Source: CAADGV01 sp040290295
Lineage (GTDB): Bacteria > Bacteroidota > Ignavibacteria > UBA10030 > UBA6906
Length of the DNA: 64,000 nt
Assembly: GCA_040290295.1 (NCBI GenBank)
Contig: PSMW01000001.1
Coordinates: forward strand, 155,037 to 219,036
Direction: 5' to 3'
Under the pieces are notes generated by a model, which worked only from the letters and a program-made list of their open reading frames with translations, did not search any database and was not told the DNA's origin. The position numbers and the translations under genes were made by a program. Positions 42,454 to 51,204 of this stretch are shown here, one piece after another (within the stretch, counting starts at the first letter, position 1; each line of letters begins with the position of its first letter).

Positions 42454-42490
42454 CGAAGGCTCCGTCCACGCAGGGTGAACGGAGCCTTCG
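42454..42490 (-). terminator. Terminator after the giant sorting-domain gene
   Basis: A 12-bp perfect stem, CGAAGGCTCCGT with ACGGAGCCTTCG, around a 13-base loop, 31 bp after the stop; TGTTTTGAG follows on the minus strand. Confidence 0.8.
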
Positions 42491-42520
42491 CAAGTTGCTG
42501 CCATGTGCAGCGAAGGTTGG

Positions 42521-45500
42521 TTACTTCATCAGCACCATCTTCTTTGTACTGACGAACGGCGCGCTGCCGTCGGTCGGCCGAGCCTCGATACGGTAGAGAT
42601 ACACGCCCGTAGCGGCCTGCAGACCGGATTGATTGCGTCCGTTCCAGTTGACGGTGTAGTAACCTGCGCTTTGAACATCGTTCACGAGTTCATTGACCAA
42701 CTGACCGAGGATATTGTACACGCTCACCGTAACACGAGCATCACGCGGTAGGGCGTAACGAATCGTCGTCGTTGGGTTGAACGGGTTCGGATAGTTCTGG
42801 AACAGGGAGAACGTTTCCGGCAGTTCTTGCATCGGTTGTTCCTCGACGTCGGTGATTGTGCCGAAGAACCGCGCAACGCCTCCGGTGCTCGTGACGCCCC
42901 AGCCCGCTGTGTTCGTGCCGAGGGTGGAGAAGCTCAACGCCACATACGTACCGGTGCCGGTATGCGACGAGGTGAATGTTGCCCCGCGGTTGGTACTGCG
43001 ATAGATGGACGTGCCGCGAGCGTACCAGAAGTCGCTCGTACCCGAACCGGCACAGGCAAGCAAGAATCCACTGCCCGCAGGAGTGATGCTTGTCCACGTT
43101 GCGCCGCCATCGGTCGAACGGAACACGAGATTGCTTCCAATACTGGTTGCAACGCCGTATTGTGTATCGTTGAACCAGACGTTGTTCGTTCCGGTTGCTG
43201 TTGGAACCGAGCTACTCGACCAACTCGCGCCGCCGTTGGTGGTGCGGTAAATGCGTCCGCCTTGCGATGCGGTAAACCAAGCATGCGTGTTGCCGATACG
43301 TGCGAGCCCATTTTGTGTTCCGGACTCAGTACCCTGTTGCAACGGCGCATTGACCGTATCGCGCACCCACGTCGTTCCGCCGTTGCTGGTGTAAAGGATC
43401 GTCCAACGGCCACCGGTTGGATCACCTTGAGCGATACCGACGCTCGGATTGAGCATGCTGATTGCATCAATGAACGCGCCGTTGGAAGCATCGGTGTACA
43501 CTTGTTGCCACGTCGCGCCGCCGTTCGTTGTGCGGAAGATGAATGTTCCCGATGGCGATGTGGTGACGAAGGCCGTGTTGGCATCGAGCGCATCGATATT
43601 GTAGATGTCGTTCGTACCGATCGCTCCGCCCCCGACGGATGTCCACGTGCCGCCGCCATTGACGGTCCTAATGACTGTGCCGCCTGCACCCGCTGCCCAT
43701 GCAACGCTCTGGTTCACGGCTTTGACCGAGAAGAGATAGTTCGTTACGCCGGACGTTTGAATTGTCCATCCCGGTGCAGGTGGCGCACCCGGTGCGAACT
43801 CATCGGCACCGATGTCGGGCGCAGTAGCGTCGCGCGTCTGCCCGTCGATGTCCGTTGTGATCCCGGCGATCGGCGTCGCTCCGCCGTTGATCGGCGTGAC
43901 GATCGTCGAGTCAACGTGCAAATCAGGTGAGCGGAAGTGCACGACAACGCTTACGCTCTGCGAATCACGACCGGAAGCGACCCAATCACGCAACGTTGTG
44001 TAGTTCGTTGTCCTAATTGCCGCGATGTGGCTGCCGGTTTGCTGCGCCGGCACGTACAGGTCGTTGTAGTTGGATGTGAATGTCGCCGCAGTTGACAAGA
44101 CGTAGAACGCGAGCGCTCGACCAGTCCCCGATGCAAGCTGGGTATTCATCGCAATGTTATTACGAATGGTGAGCTGCTGAGGCGTCCCGAGGTACAACGC
44201 ACCACTGATGATCGGACCCGCGGCTGCACCCGTAACATAGACGGTATTGTACGCTACCGTGTCCAGACGGCTCGTCGATGCGTACAGTGCTCGGAGCGTA
44301 CCCGAGGCGTTGGAGGTGAAGTTCTCTACGCCGTACACCATATTGTTGTAGAACAACGACCTCGTCGTGTCGTTCGATGTACCGAAGTAGTAAATGCCGG
44401 AGGCAAAGACCGGGCCCGTTGCACTCGGTCGTGTCCGTACGCCGTTGATCACGTTATTGTACACGCGCAAGTTCAACTGACGTGTGGCGATCCAGATGCC
44501 GGCGATGTTGCCTCCCGCTAGAGCAGCGTCCTTCACGTTCTCGATGCGGTTGTTGGCAATGACACTACCGGCAACCTGCTGGTTGTATATGCCGGTCAGG
44601 CCGAGAGAATCCGAACCGAGTTGATTGTTGAGGATGCGGTTCCCGCGAGCGATGAAGATGCCTCCGCGGAGATACACGCCGAACTGTGATACTGGAATCT
44701 TGTTTCCAGAGATGAGATTGCTATCCGGCGCTGCACCTGATGCCGTATCGGCATAGATACCGATACCTGAGGCGTAGAGCGAACGGATCGTCAGATTCTG
44801 GATGATGTTGTTATCCGAGTTGCCGAGCAGAGCGATCGCGATGCCGTTCGACGCGGTGTTCTCGATCGATAGTTGCGTCGGACCCGTCGTGCTCACACCA
44901 TCGAACGTGACGTAGCTGACGTTTCGGAAGTTGAACGTCGCGGCGCCCGTTCCGACAATGCGTGCACGCACGTTGTTTGCCGGACGAATCGTTACGCGAT
45001 TCGTAGCGCTTGCGCCCGGAATCGGACCAACCAACGTGATACCGACAATCTCCGGCGAGTCGGTTGGTTCTTCTTTCGAGGTTTCGGCTTGCGGATCGAT
45101 CGTCACCACGTGACCATCCTCGCTTTCCATATCCAACGTGCGTGGCGTGCTGAGTGCCTGTGCATCGGTTTCGCCCAGCCGCGTCACGGGTGCATAGAGT
45201 GAATCGATCAACGACAGCGTCACCGGACCTGTAATGCCGCGGGCGATGTCGGCGAAGGCACTATCCAACGTGGGATATTGACCGCCGCTGCCTACCGTGT
45301 ACGTACCCGACAGTCCCGGATTCTGGAGGTCAGTCAAGTACCGCGGCTGCGTCTGGTAGCCGTTGTTGTACACGCTCGGCGCTGATGAGAACTGGCTAAT
45401 CACGCCCGTGACGTTGACGGGATAGCTCGGCTCGGGCGAGCCGGGGATCTCGGTGTCGCTATCGATGCGCATGATGATCGTATCGGTAACGACGTTTTGA

Positions 45501-48500
45501 TACATCACGATGTTGGCGCTCGTGCCTGCTCCGGGCCAAGGTGGTGTCGGGTCGCGGCGCTGCAAACTGGTCATGCGCAGCAAACGCGATTCGTACTGCT
45601 CGGGATTGGCGTTGAACGCTGCAACGCTGACCGTTGTCGGGGTGACGGGTCTACCTGTAGCAACGACCTGAATATCCGTCGCCTGCGTGTCGGGAACAAT
45701 CTCCGTCAGGCCGCGGAACTGCATAATGCGACCGACAACGATGATCGAGTCACCCAGATTGAGCGGCGGTCGTGTAATGCCGAACGAGAACAACTGAATC
45801 CCGCCGACGGCATCTTGGAAATGATAGCCAAGATTGGTCGTCTGGAAGTTCGGCCCGTTGATGGTGCCCGTCACGCGCGCGTAGTACAGGCTATCGATGA
45901 TGCGTCCGTTCGGATGCATCCGCCTCAACCCGGTAAGCGAGAGAGGGCTGATTCCCGCATAGTAACTGAGAGCCGCAGCCTTGGGCGTAACGGTTGACAG
46001 TCCGCCAGAACTGATTGCTTCGATTTGCAACTCCACGCGGTTGCCATTTTGGTTGGCGCTACCCGGAACGACACCACGGTAGGTGCCGTTTTGTGGCGTT
46101 CCGCTTGTCCGCACCATCGCAACGGAGTTCACCGTGTCATTGACGTTGTAAATGAGGTTCGCTGTAGCGATACCCACCGTGTCCGTAATTGTGCATGTCA
46201 CCACGAGGGTATCACCGGCGAGCGGAACGCGAGTAGAACGCACGATATTGGAGATGACCGGAACAACAGGCGTGAATTCATCCGCTCCGATGTCGGGCGT
46301 TGTGGTGCTTCGTGTCTGACCGTCGTAGTCAACCGTCACTCCCGCGATGGGAGTGCCGGCATTGTTGACGGGGCTCGGCGCCAACGCATTGATGTGAAGA
46401 TCGACGGTACTGCTTGTGTCCTTGAATCCTGGCCATGCAGAGATACTATTCAGGTCTTGGCTCGGACTGAACGTTGCCTGCCAAGCAGCAAGTGAAGCGA
46501 CGTTCGTGTAGGGGACTGCCGTGCCGATGCCACCAAACACCATTTGTGGATTAGCAGAGTTCACCACGTAGTCGTTGTAATTCGAACCTGCCAGCGTTCC
46601 CCATCCGAATGTTGTTGTTGGAGCGACGATCGCATAGTGCTTGAGGGTCGAGGTTTGCGAACCCAAGTCAACATACACGATGTTGTTCTTCAACGTGAGG
46701 TTCGAGATCAACGTTGCCGAAGCAATGCGGATTCCTGCTCCACTTTGCGTTGCTAAGCTCGTACCGGCTGGGTCGATCGTGTCCTTCTTCATGAAGACGC
46801 TATTGTACACCACTACGTCTCCATTGCCTGCGCCGATACCGATTCCGAGGCATTGGTCAGGGGCGGTCCCGTTTGCCCACACGCGATAGATCATATTGTT
46901 GGCAATAGTGTTGCCGCTCGGGTTGGCATTCGAACCGACAGCGATACCAGCAGCCGAGTACGTTCGTTCATCGACGATATCGTGCACCAGATTTCGGGTG
47001 ATCGCGGAATTCGTCACGTTCGTTGAACTGACGGGCCACGAGAGCGTGCCGACGCCAATGCCGAAGCGATCATCACCCGCAGATGTGTTCGCCAACGTTC
47101 CACCAACGGAGCGAACCTCATTTTGTGTTACGGTCGCGCCAAGCTGATGCTGAATGATGATACCGCCTGCACCGATTTGGTCGGCACCGAAGGCGACGGG
47201 CCCAACGAGGTTTTGGTTGATGACGTTGCCCGTGTTGAGCGACGCTTGCGCTCCTCGCAAGAAGATGCCGTAACGAGCCTTCGTCACGTAGTTGTTCGTG
47301 AACGTGTTGTTGTTGTTGTCAAAACCATCCCCCGTCGTCGCGATCGTCGCGCCGCTGGAAACAATTCCGAACGTGATGGTCGTTGCGGTATTCTGTGCGA
47401 CACCCGCAGAGATGTTGCAATTCTTGATGACGTTGTTCGTGCATCCTGCGCCGGGACCGAGGCTCGACAACCAGACCGCGGCAGTATTTGCACCTGTACC
47501 CGTGTTGGTAATGGTCAGGTTACGGGTTGTGCCGCCCGAAGTATTCGAACCATCGATGATCACGTAGTCTGCACCATTGAGTTTAATGATCGAACTCGTC
47601 GAGACGCCGGAGATCGTCGGGGTTGCACCGGTATTCGGTTTCAAGGTGATCGTGAACGGCGTGCTGCCAGAGTAGATCGGCTGATTCAGCGTGAGAGGGA
47701 AGGAAGGCTCGACGCTACTCACGTAATCGGAGTTGATCAACAGCGTGACGTTTCCGGTCAACACACTGGCGTTGATCGAATCGAATGCGGCTTTGATGCT
47801 GGTGAAGGTCGCCGCACTCGGACCGATAGTCATCGAGCCAGAGATGGTGCTGTAGACGCGATAGAAATTCGTGTTCGGGGGGGCGACATTGCCGGGAGGT
47901 GTAAGCCCTGAACCGCCCGCCGGGTTCGTGCTCACGTTGCCGGCACTATCGGCGGCGGCAACATAGTAGTACACGGTGTCGCCGAGAACCAGTCCACCGA
48001 GCAATGTTGTGTTGATGGTGAATGTCCAGACATTTCCGACGCGAACGCCCGCGCTATCCACCGTGGGCGACGACCAGTTCGAGCCGCCGTTCTTCTTGTA
48101 GTAGAGGCGAGGCTGGAGTCCTGGTTGAACGTGAACGCCCGAAACGAGGTCGCGAATCGTTGCGTCGAGCGTTCTGTTCCCCGTCGAGCCGGTGCCCGAA
48201 AGAGGAGTGTACGTAATCGTCGGACCGACGTTGTCAACTTCGGTACCGCCAAATTCATCGGCACCGATATCGGGCGCAACGTTGGCTCGTGTTGCCACCA
48301 CGCGTGTTTGGCCATCGATGTCCGTCGTGATGCCGGGAATATTCACACCACCGGATTCCAAACGCGTCGCTACTGTGCTATCGATGTGCAGATCGTACGG
48401 CGCCGTAGCGGTATTCCGGAAGGGTGGATTCTCGGAGGCAGAGTTCAGGTCCTGTCCCGTTTGTGACTGCCAGCTTGCAAGCGTCTGTGCGGACAAGGTT

Positions 48501-50833
48501 CCGACCAATCCGATGTGACCATTGGCGCCACCGGCATAGAGGTTATTGTTGTTACTCGTCAACGCATAGCGAACAGTGTTGGCGTCGGCGATAGCGAAAC
48601 TCTTTGCCGTTGCACTCGAAGTCGAAGTGTTGTTAACGAAAACGTTGTTCCGTGCCTCCACGGGCAAGCCCGTATTGAACAACACCAGTGCACCAGAGGA
48701 ATATCTTACGCCGCCCGAAACGGTATCCTTCAAGTACACCGAGTTGTAGAAGACTCGACTCACACCGTTACCATTGGTGGTCAAGTTTGTGGTGCGGATG
48801 CCGTACGAAGCGATCGTGGATGTTGCAGCACCGGTAAAATCACGAGTAACGTTGCTGACAAAATTATTGAAGATGCGGGCGGTGCCGTTGATCGGCGGTG
48901 CACTCTGAATGCCTCCTGCAAGTGCGGTGGAGGTGGTGCCAAAGTGCCTGATGTCGTAGATCTTGTTATTGTAGAAATCTCCCGTACTCACTTGGCACGA
49001 AATGCCCAACATGCTGGCTGTGCTTCCTGCGTTGCGCGAGCGGAGCGAGTGGAGAGTATTGTTGAATACCTTCGCGTTCGTGTTGGCGCTGACGATGATC
49101 CCAATGGGGGAGCCGCTCAGCGACGAAAGGCTATCCCCAAGCGGAACGGTTTGTCCGAGCACGCAACCACTCACTTCGTTATTGTCGTCGCCAAACAGAA
49201 TGTTCCCTGTTGCATCTAATACGGCAAAAATACCCACGCCGCGATCCGAGCGGTCGATGATCAGATTCTGAATCTTGTTATTGTTGCACCCCCCGCTGGG
49301 CGAGGTCGCGGCGTTGGCGATAAGCACACCATGAGAGAAGCCCGGTGCAGCGCCCGAACCGCCGAGCAGTATCCGGGCATTCTTGATTGTGTTGTTATTC
49401 GCACCGTCCGTACCGCCGTAGGATTGGAGGGCGTATCCGTATTCGACTTGGTTGGCGGTCGAGGTTCCTCCATCGACCACGTCGATACTATCGAACGTCA
49501 CCCAATCGCATCCGTTGAGGAGAATCATCGCATCGTTGGTAGCGGCTGTTCCTGTTCCCATGACGGTGACCGCTCCACCTTGCCTGCGGAAGATGATCTG
49601 ATTGCTCGCACTCGCTCCTGGGACAGGTCCGATCGCGAAGCGCTCGGGATAGGTTCCGGGTCGAACAAGGAACGTCACGCCGCCCGCACCAACACCGCCA
49701 AGAACGAGGTCGCTCACAGCATCTGTGAACGTTGCATAATCAGGTGACGAACCGCCGATGGTCTTTGTACCGGTCAACGGCGCAACCGATCGGAACGAGC
49801 CGTTGAGTGTATCGTTCGCAGAATTCGCGTCGGGCGTTAGCACCAACGAACGCATCGTGTAGTTGCCCGCGGCGACGCCCCCCGTGAAGGGATCGAACGA
49901 TACGGTTGTCGTCGCTCCCGGTGCAATGCTCGCGATAACTTTTGTGCTCGTGTAGATGACCGCGGGGACATTGTTCCGGATTTCGAATCGCACTGAGACG
50001 TTCGTCTGCGTTGCCGTTCCAACATTTTGATAGCTGGCGGAGGGAGTGAACGTCGTGTTGGGCGGAATCCCACCCCCGTTCGGCGGAGTGACGAATGCCG
50101 TCGCAGCGATGTCGTTCGTATCGAGCGCACCGACACGAATGTTGTCCAAATAGAGATTGTTGCCGAACCCACTCTTTGCCATGAAGCGAATTTTATTCGT
50201 TCCCACCGGGATGACATAGCGCTTCGTTCCCCACTGGCTCGCCGACGTCGGGACGAATTGAGAAGTAGAGGAGGTCGTTGAAAGGCTCACGAATGGGGTC
50301 GGACTACTGTAGAGGCGGTCCAACGAAGTCCACGTCGTTCCGCCATCGGTCGATGTCTCGATGATAAGCGAGTCGATGGACGTGTTACTGTAGTACGCGT
50401 GGGCATAATCGAACACCAAGGAATCAGATGCCGACGAAGGTGTGAATGTACTCGTTACCAGGGATTGGATAACAGTCCTGGATGCACTCCAAAAATCGAA
50501 CTTCGCAGAGCCGGTCCCAACAGTGTATCCGCTCACTGCCGCACGAGTCCAATACTGTGTTCCAGTAAACTCCAAAGTCCAGCCTGTCGGCGGGAACAAG
50601 TCCAGTTCGAAATCCTGCAGTAGTTTGAATGCTTCAGGATTATCCACGCCTGCCGGATTGCTCCGCCATGCAGATGCACGCGGCGCCGAAGGAATATCAA
50701 GGCGATGGAACTTCTCGGGCAGGTCCTTTGGGAATGCCGTCTCGGGCGTCTCTCGCGACTGCGCCATAGCAGCGACGCTGAGCGCCACGAGGACCGCAAC
50801 GAGAAGTGTTACGATGGTCGCGAAACGGGTCAT
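42521..50833 (-). CDS. Giant secreted beta-helix/BNR protein with type IX sorting domain
   Basis: About 2770 residues. Signal peptide 1-25 (ending AAMAQ). Residues about 30-240 are a jelly-roll-like adhesive part, about 245-370 a CARDB-like domain. Then three long right-handed beta-helix modules follow, each closed by the same tag DGQTR...PDIGADEF (three copies, near residues 870, 1540 and 2330). Between them sit an Ig/fibronectin-like part and an OB-like segment (ARVTGTINGPNFQTTNLGYHF). About 2340-2690 hold YCF48/BNR propeller repeats (RTTNGGATW type). The last 75 residues are the sorting domain (NYPNPFNPTTTIRYALP, VSVYNILGQLVNELVND, ATGVYLYRIEA). The start at 50833 has GGAGGAG seven bases before it; the longer frame adds an unlikely tail. 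It is probably displayed on or released from the cell surface; the ligand is unknown. Confidence 0.92.
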   Translation of the reverse strand: MTRFATIVTLLVAVLVALSVAAMAQSRETPETAFPKDLPEKFHRLDIPSAPRASAWRSNPAGVDNPEAFKLLQDFELDLFPPTGWTLEFTGTQYWTRAAVSGYTVGTGSAKFDFWSASRTVIQSLVTSTFTPSSASDSLVFDYAHAYYSNTSIDSLIIETSTDGGTTWTSLDRLYSSPTPFVSLSTTSSTSQFVPTSASQWGTKRYVIPVGTNKIRFMAKSGFGNNLYLDNIRVGALDTNDIAATAFVTPPNGGGIPPNTTFTPSASYQNVGTATQTNVSVRFEIRNNVPAVIYTSTKVIASIAPGATTTVSFDPFTGGVAAGNYTMRSLVLTPDANSANDTLNGSFRSVAPLTGTKTIGGSSPDYATFTDAVSDLVLGGVGAGGVTFLVRPGTYPERFAIGPVPGASASNQIIFRRQGGAVTVMGTGTAATNDAMILLNGCDWVTFDSIDVVDGGTSTANQVEYGYALQSYGGTDGANNNTIKNARILLGGSGAAPGFSHGVLIANAATSPSGGCNNNKIQNLIIDRSDRGVGIFAVLDATGNILFGDDNNEVSGCVLGQTVPLGDSLSSLSGSPIGIIVSANTNAKVFNNTLHSLRSRNAGSTASMLGISCQVSTGDFYNNKIYDIRHFGTTSTALAGGIQSAPPINGTARIFNNFVSNVTRDFTGAATSTIASYGIRTTNLTTNGNGVSRVFYNSVYLKDTVSGGVRYSSGALVLFNTGLPVEARNNVFVNNTSTSSATAKSFAIADANTVRYALTSNNNNLYAGGANGHIGLVGTLSAQTLASWQSQTGQDLNSASENPPFRNTATAPYDLHIDSTVATRLESGGVNIPGITTDIDGQTRVVATRANVAPDIGADEFGGTEVDNVGPTITYTPLSGTGSTGNRTLDATIRDLVSGVHVQPGLQPRLYYKKNGGSNWSSPTVDSAGVRVGNVWTFTINTTLLGGLVLGDTVYYYVAAADSAGNVSTNPAGGSGLTPPGNVAPPNTNFYRVYSTISGSMTIGPSAATFTSIKAAFDSINASVLTGNVTLLINSDYVSSVEPSFPLTLNQPIYSGSTPFTITLKPNTGATPTISGVSTSSIIKLNGADYVIIDGSNTSGGTTRNLTITNTGTGANTAAVWLSSLGPGAGCTNNVIKNCNISAGVAQNTATTITFGIVSSGATIATTGDGFDNNNNTFTNNYVTKARYGIFLRGAQASLNTGNVINQNLVGPVAFGADQIGAGGIIIQHQLGATVTQNEVRSVGGTLANTSAGDDRFGIGVGTLSWPVSSTNVTNSAITRNLVHDIVDERTYSAAGIAVGSNANPSGNTIANNMIYRVWANGTAPDQCLGIGIGAGNGDVVVYNSVFMKKDTIDPAGTSLATQSGAGIRIASATLISNLTLKNNIVYVDLGSQTSTLKHYAIVAPTTTFGWGTLAGSNYNDYVVNSANPQMVFGGIGTAVPYTNVASLAAWQATFSPSQDLNSISAWPGFKDTSSTVDLHINALAPSPVNNAGTPIAGVTVDYDGQTRSTTTPDIGADEFTPVVPVISNIVRSTRVPLAGDTLVVTCTITDTVGIATANLIYNVNDTVNSVAMVRTSGTPQNGTYRGVVPGSANQNGNRVELQIEAISSGGLSTVTPKAAALSYYAGISPLSLTGLRRMHPNGRIIDSLYYARVTGTINGPNFQTTNLGYHFQDAVGGIQLFSFGITRPPLNLGDSIIVVGRIMQFRGLTEIVPDTQATDIQVVATGRPVTPTTVSVAAFNANPEQYESRLLRMTSLQRRDPTPPWPGAGTSANIVMYQNVVTDTIIMRIDSDTEIPGSPEPSYPVNVTGVISQFSSAPSVYNNGYQTQPRYLTDLQNPGLSGTYTVGSGGQYPTLDSAFADIARGITGPVTLSLIDSLYAPVTRLGETDAQALSTPRTLDMESEDGHVVTIDPQAETSKEEPTDSPEIVGITLVGPIPGASATNRVTIRPANNVRARIVGTGAATFNFRNVSYVTFDGVSTTGPTQLSIENTASNGIAIALLGNSDNNIIQNLTIRSLYASGIGIYADTASGAAPDSNLISGNKIPVSQFGVYLRGGIFIARGNRILNNQLGSDSLGLTGIYNQQVAGSVIANNRIENVKDAALAGGNIAGIWIATRQLNLRVYNNVINGVRTRPSATGPVFASGIYYFGTSNDTTRSLFYNNMVYGVENFTSNASGTLRALYASTSRLDTVAYNTVYVTGAAAGPIISGALYLGTPQQLTIRNNIAMNTQLASGTGRALAFYVLSTAATFTSNYNDLYVPAQQTGSHIAAIRTTNYTTLRDWVASGRDSQSVSVVVHFRSPDLHVDSTIVTPINGGATPIAGITTDIDGQTRDATAPDIGADEFAPGAPPAPGWTIQTSGVTNYLFSVKAVNQSVAWAAGAGGTVIRTVNGGGTWTSVGGGAIGTNDIYNIDALDANTAFVTTSPSGTFIFRTTNGGATWQQVYTDASNGAFIDAISMLNPSVGIAQGDPTGGRWTILYTSNGGTTWVRDTVNAPLQQGTESGTQNGLARIGNTHAWFTASQGGRIYRTTNGGASWSSSSVPTATGTNNVWFNDTQYGVATSIGSNLVFRSTDGGATWTSITPAGSGFLLACAGSGTSDFWYARGTSIYRSTNRGATFTSSHTGTGTYVALSFSTLGTNTAGWGVTSTGGVARFFGTITDVEEQPMQELPETFSLFQNYPNPFNPTTTIRYALPRDARVTVSVYNILGQLVNELVNDVQSAGYYTVNWNGRNQSGLQAATGVYLYRIEARPTDGSAPFVSTKKMVLMK

Positions 50834-51034
50834 GACTCCTCCAAGGTGATGTGGTGAAATGTGATGTTGAGTTGTGAAATGTTGTTCGTTGCTTTTGTGT
50901 GACAAAGATTCCTTGATTCACGAACGTGAACGTCTCTGTCCTTCTCACAAAACGACTTCGAGAGAACCTTACGGTATGTTTCCCCCAGAGCAGCGAGGCG
51001 CCAAGTGGATCAATGGCGTTGTGGGGACGGTGGA

Positions 51035-51063
51035 AACTTAGTAAAGAGCTATCACAATGTCAA
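51035..51063 (-). promoter_or_regulatory. Sigma-70-type promoter for the giant gene
   Basis: Minus strand TTGACA (51063-51058, perfect -35), a 17-base spacer, TAAGTT (51040-51035). RNA would start near 51028, leaving a leader of about 195 nt before the ATG at 50833, with no ORF or obvious structure. Confidence 0.55.
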
Positions 51064-51151
51064 GTAGGAATCCGAGAAATTTTGGGTGCATGCCTTTGCA
51101 GTGTGTCGTTGATGCGTCAAGCACAACGAGGACAGCAGAACAAAAACCATA

Positions 51152-51181
51152 ACGCCCTCTGCCGTTGCCGACAGAGGGCGT
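51152..51181 (-). terminator. Terminator after the BNR/nidogen-like sorting-domain gene
   Basis: ACGCCCTCTG pairs with CAGAGGGCGT; TATGGTTTTTGTT follows on the minus strand. It lies about 25 bp after the stop at 51205. Confidence 0.85.
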
Positions 51182-51204
51182 GTGAACAGCGTGAAGCTCG
51201 GTGT

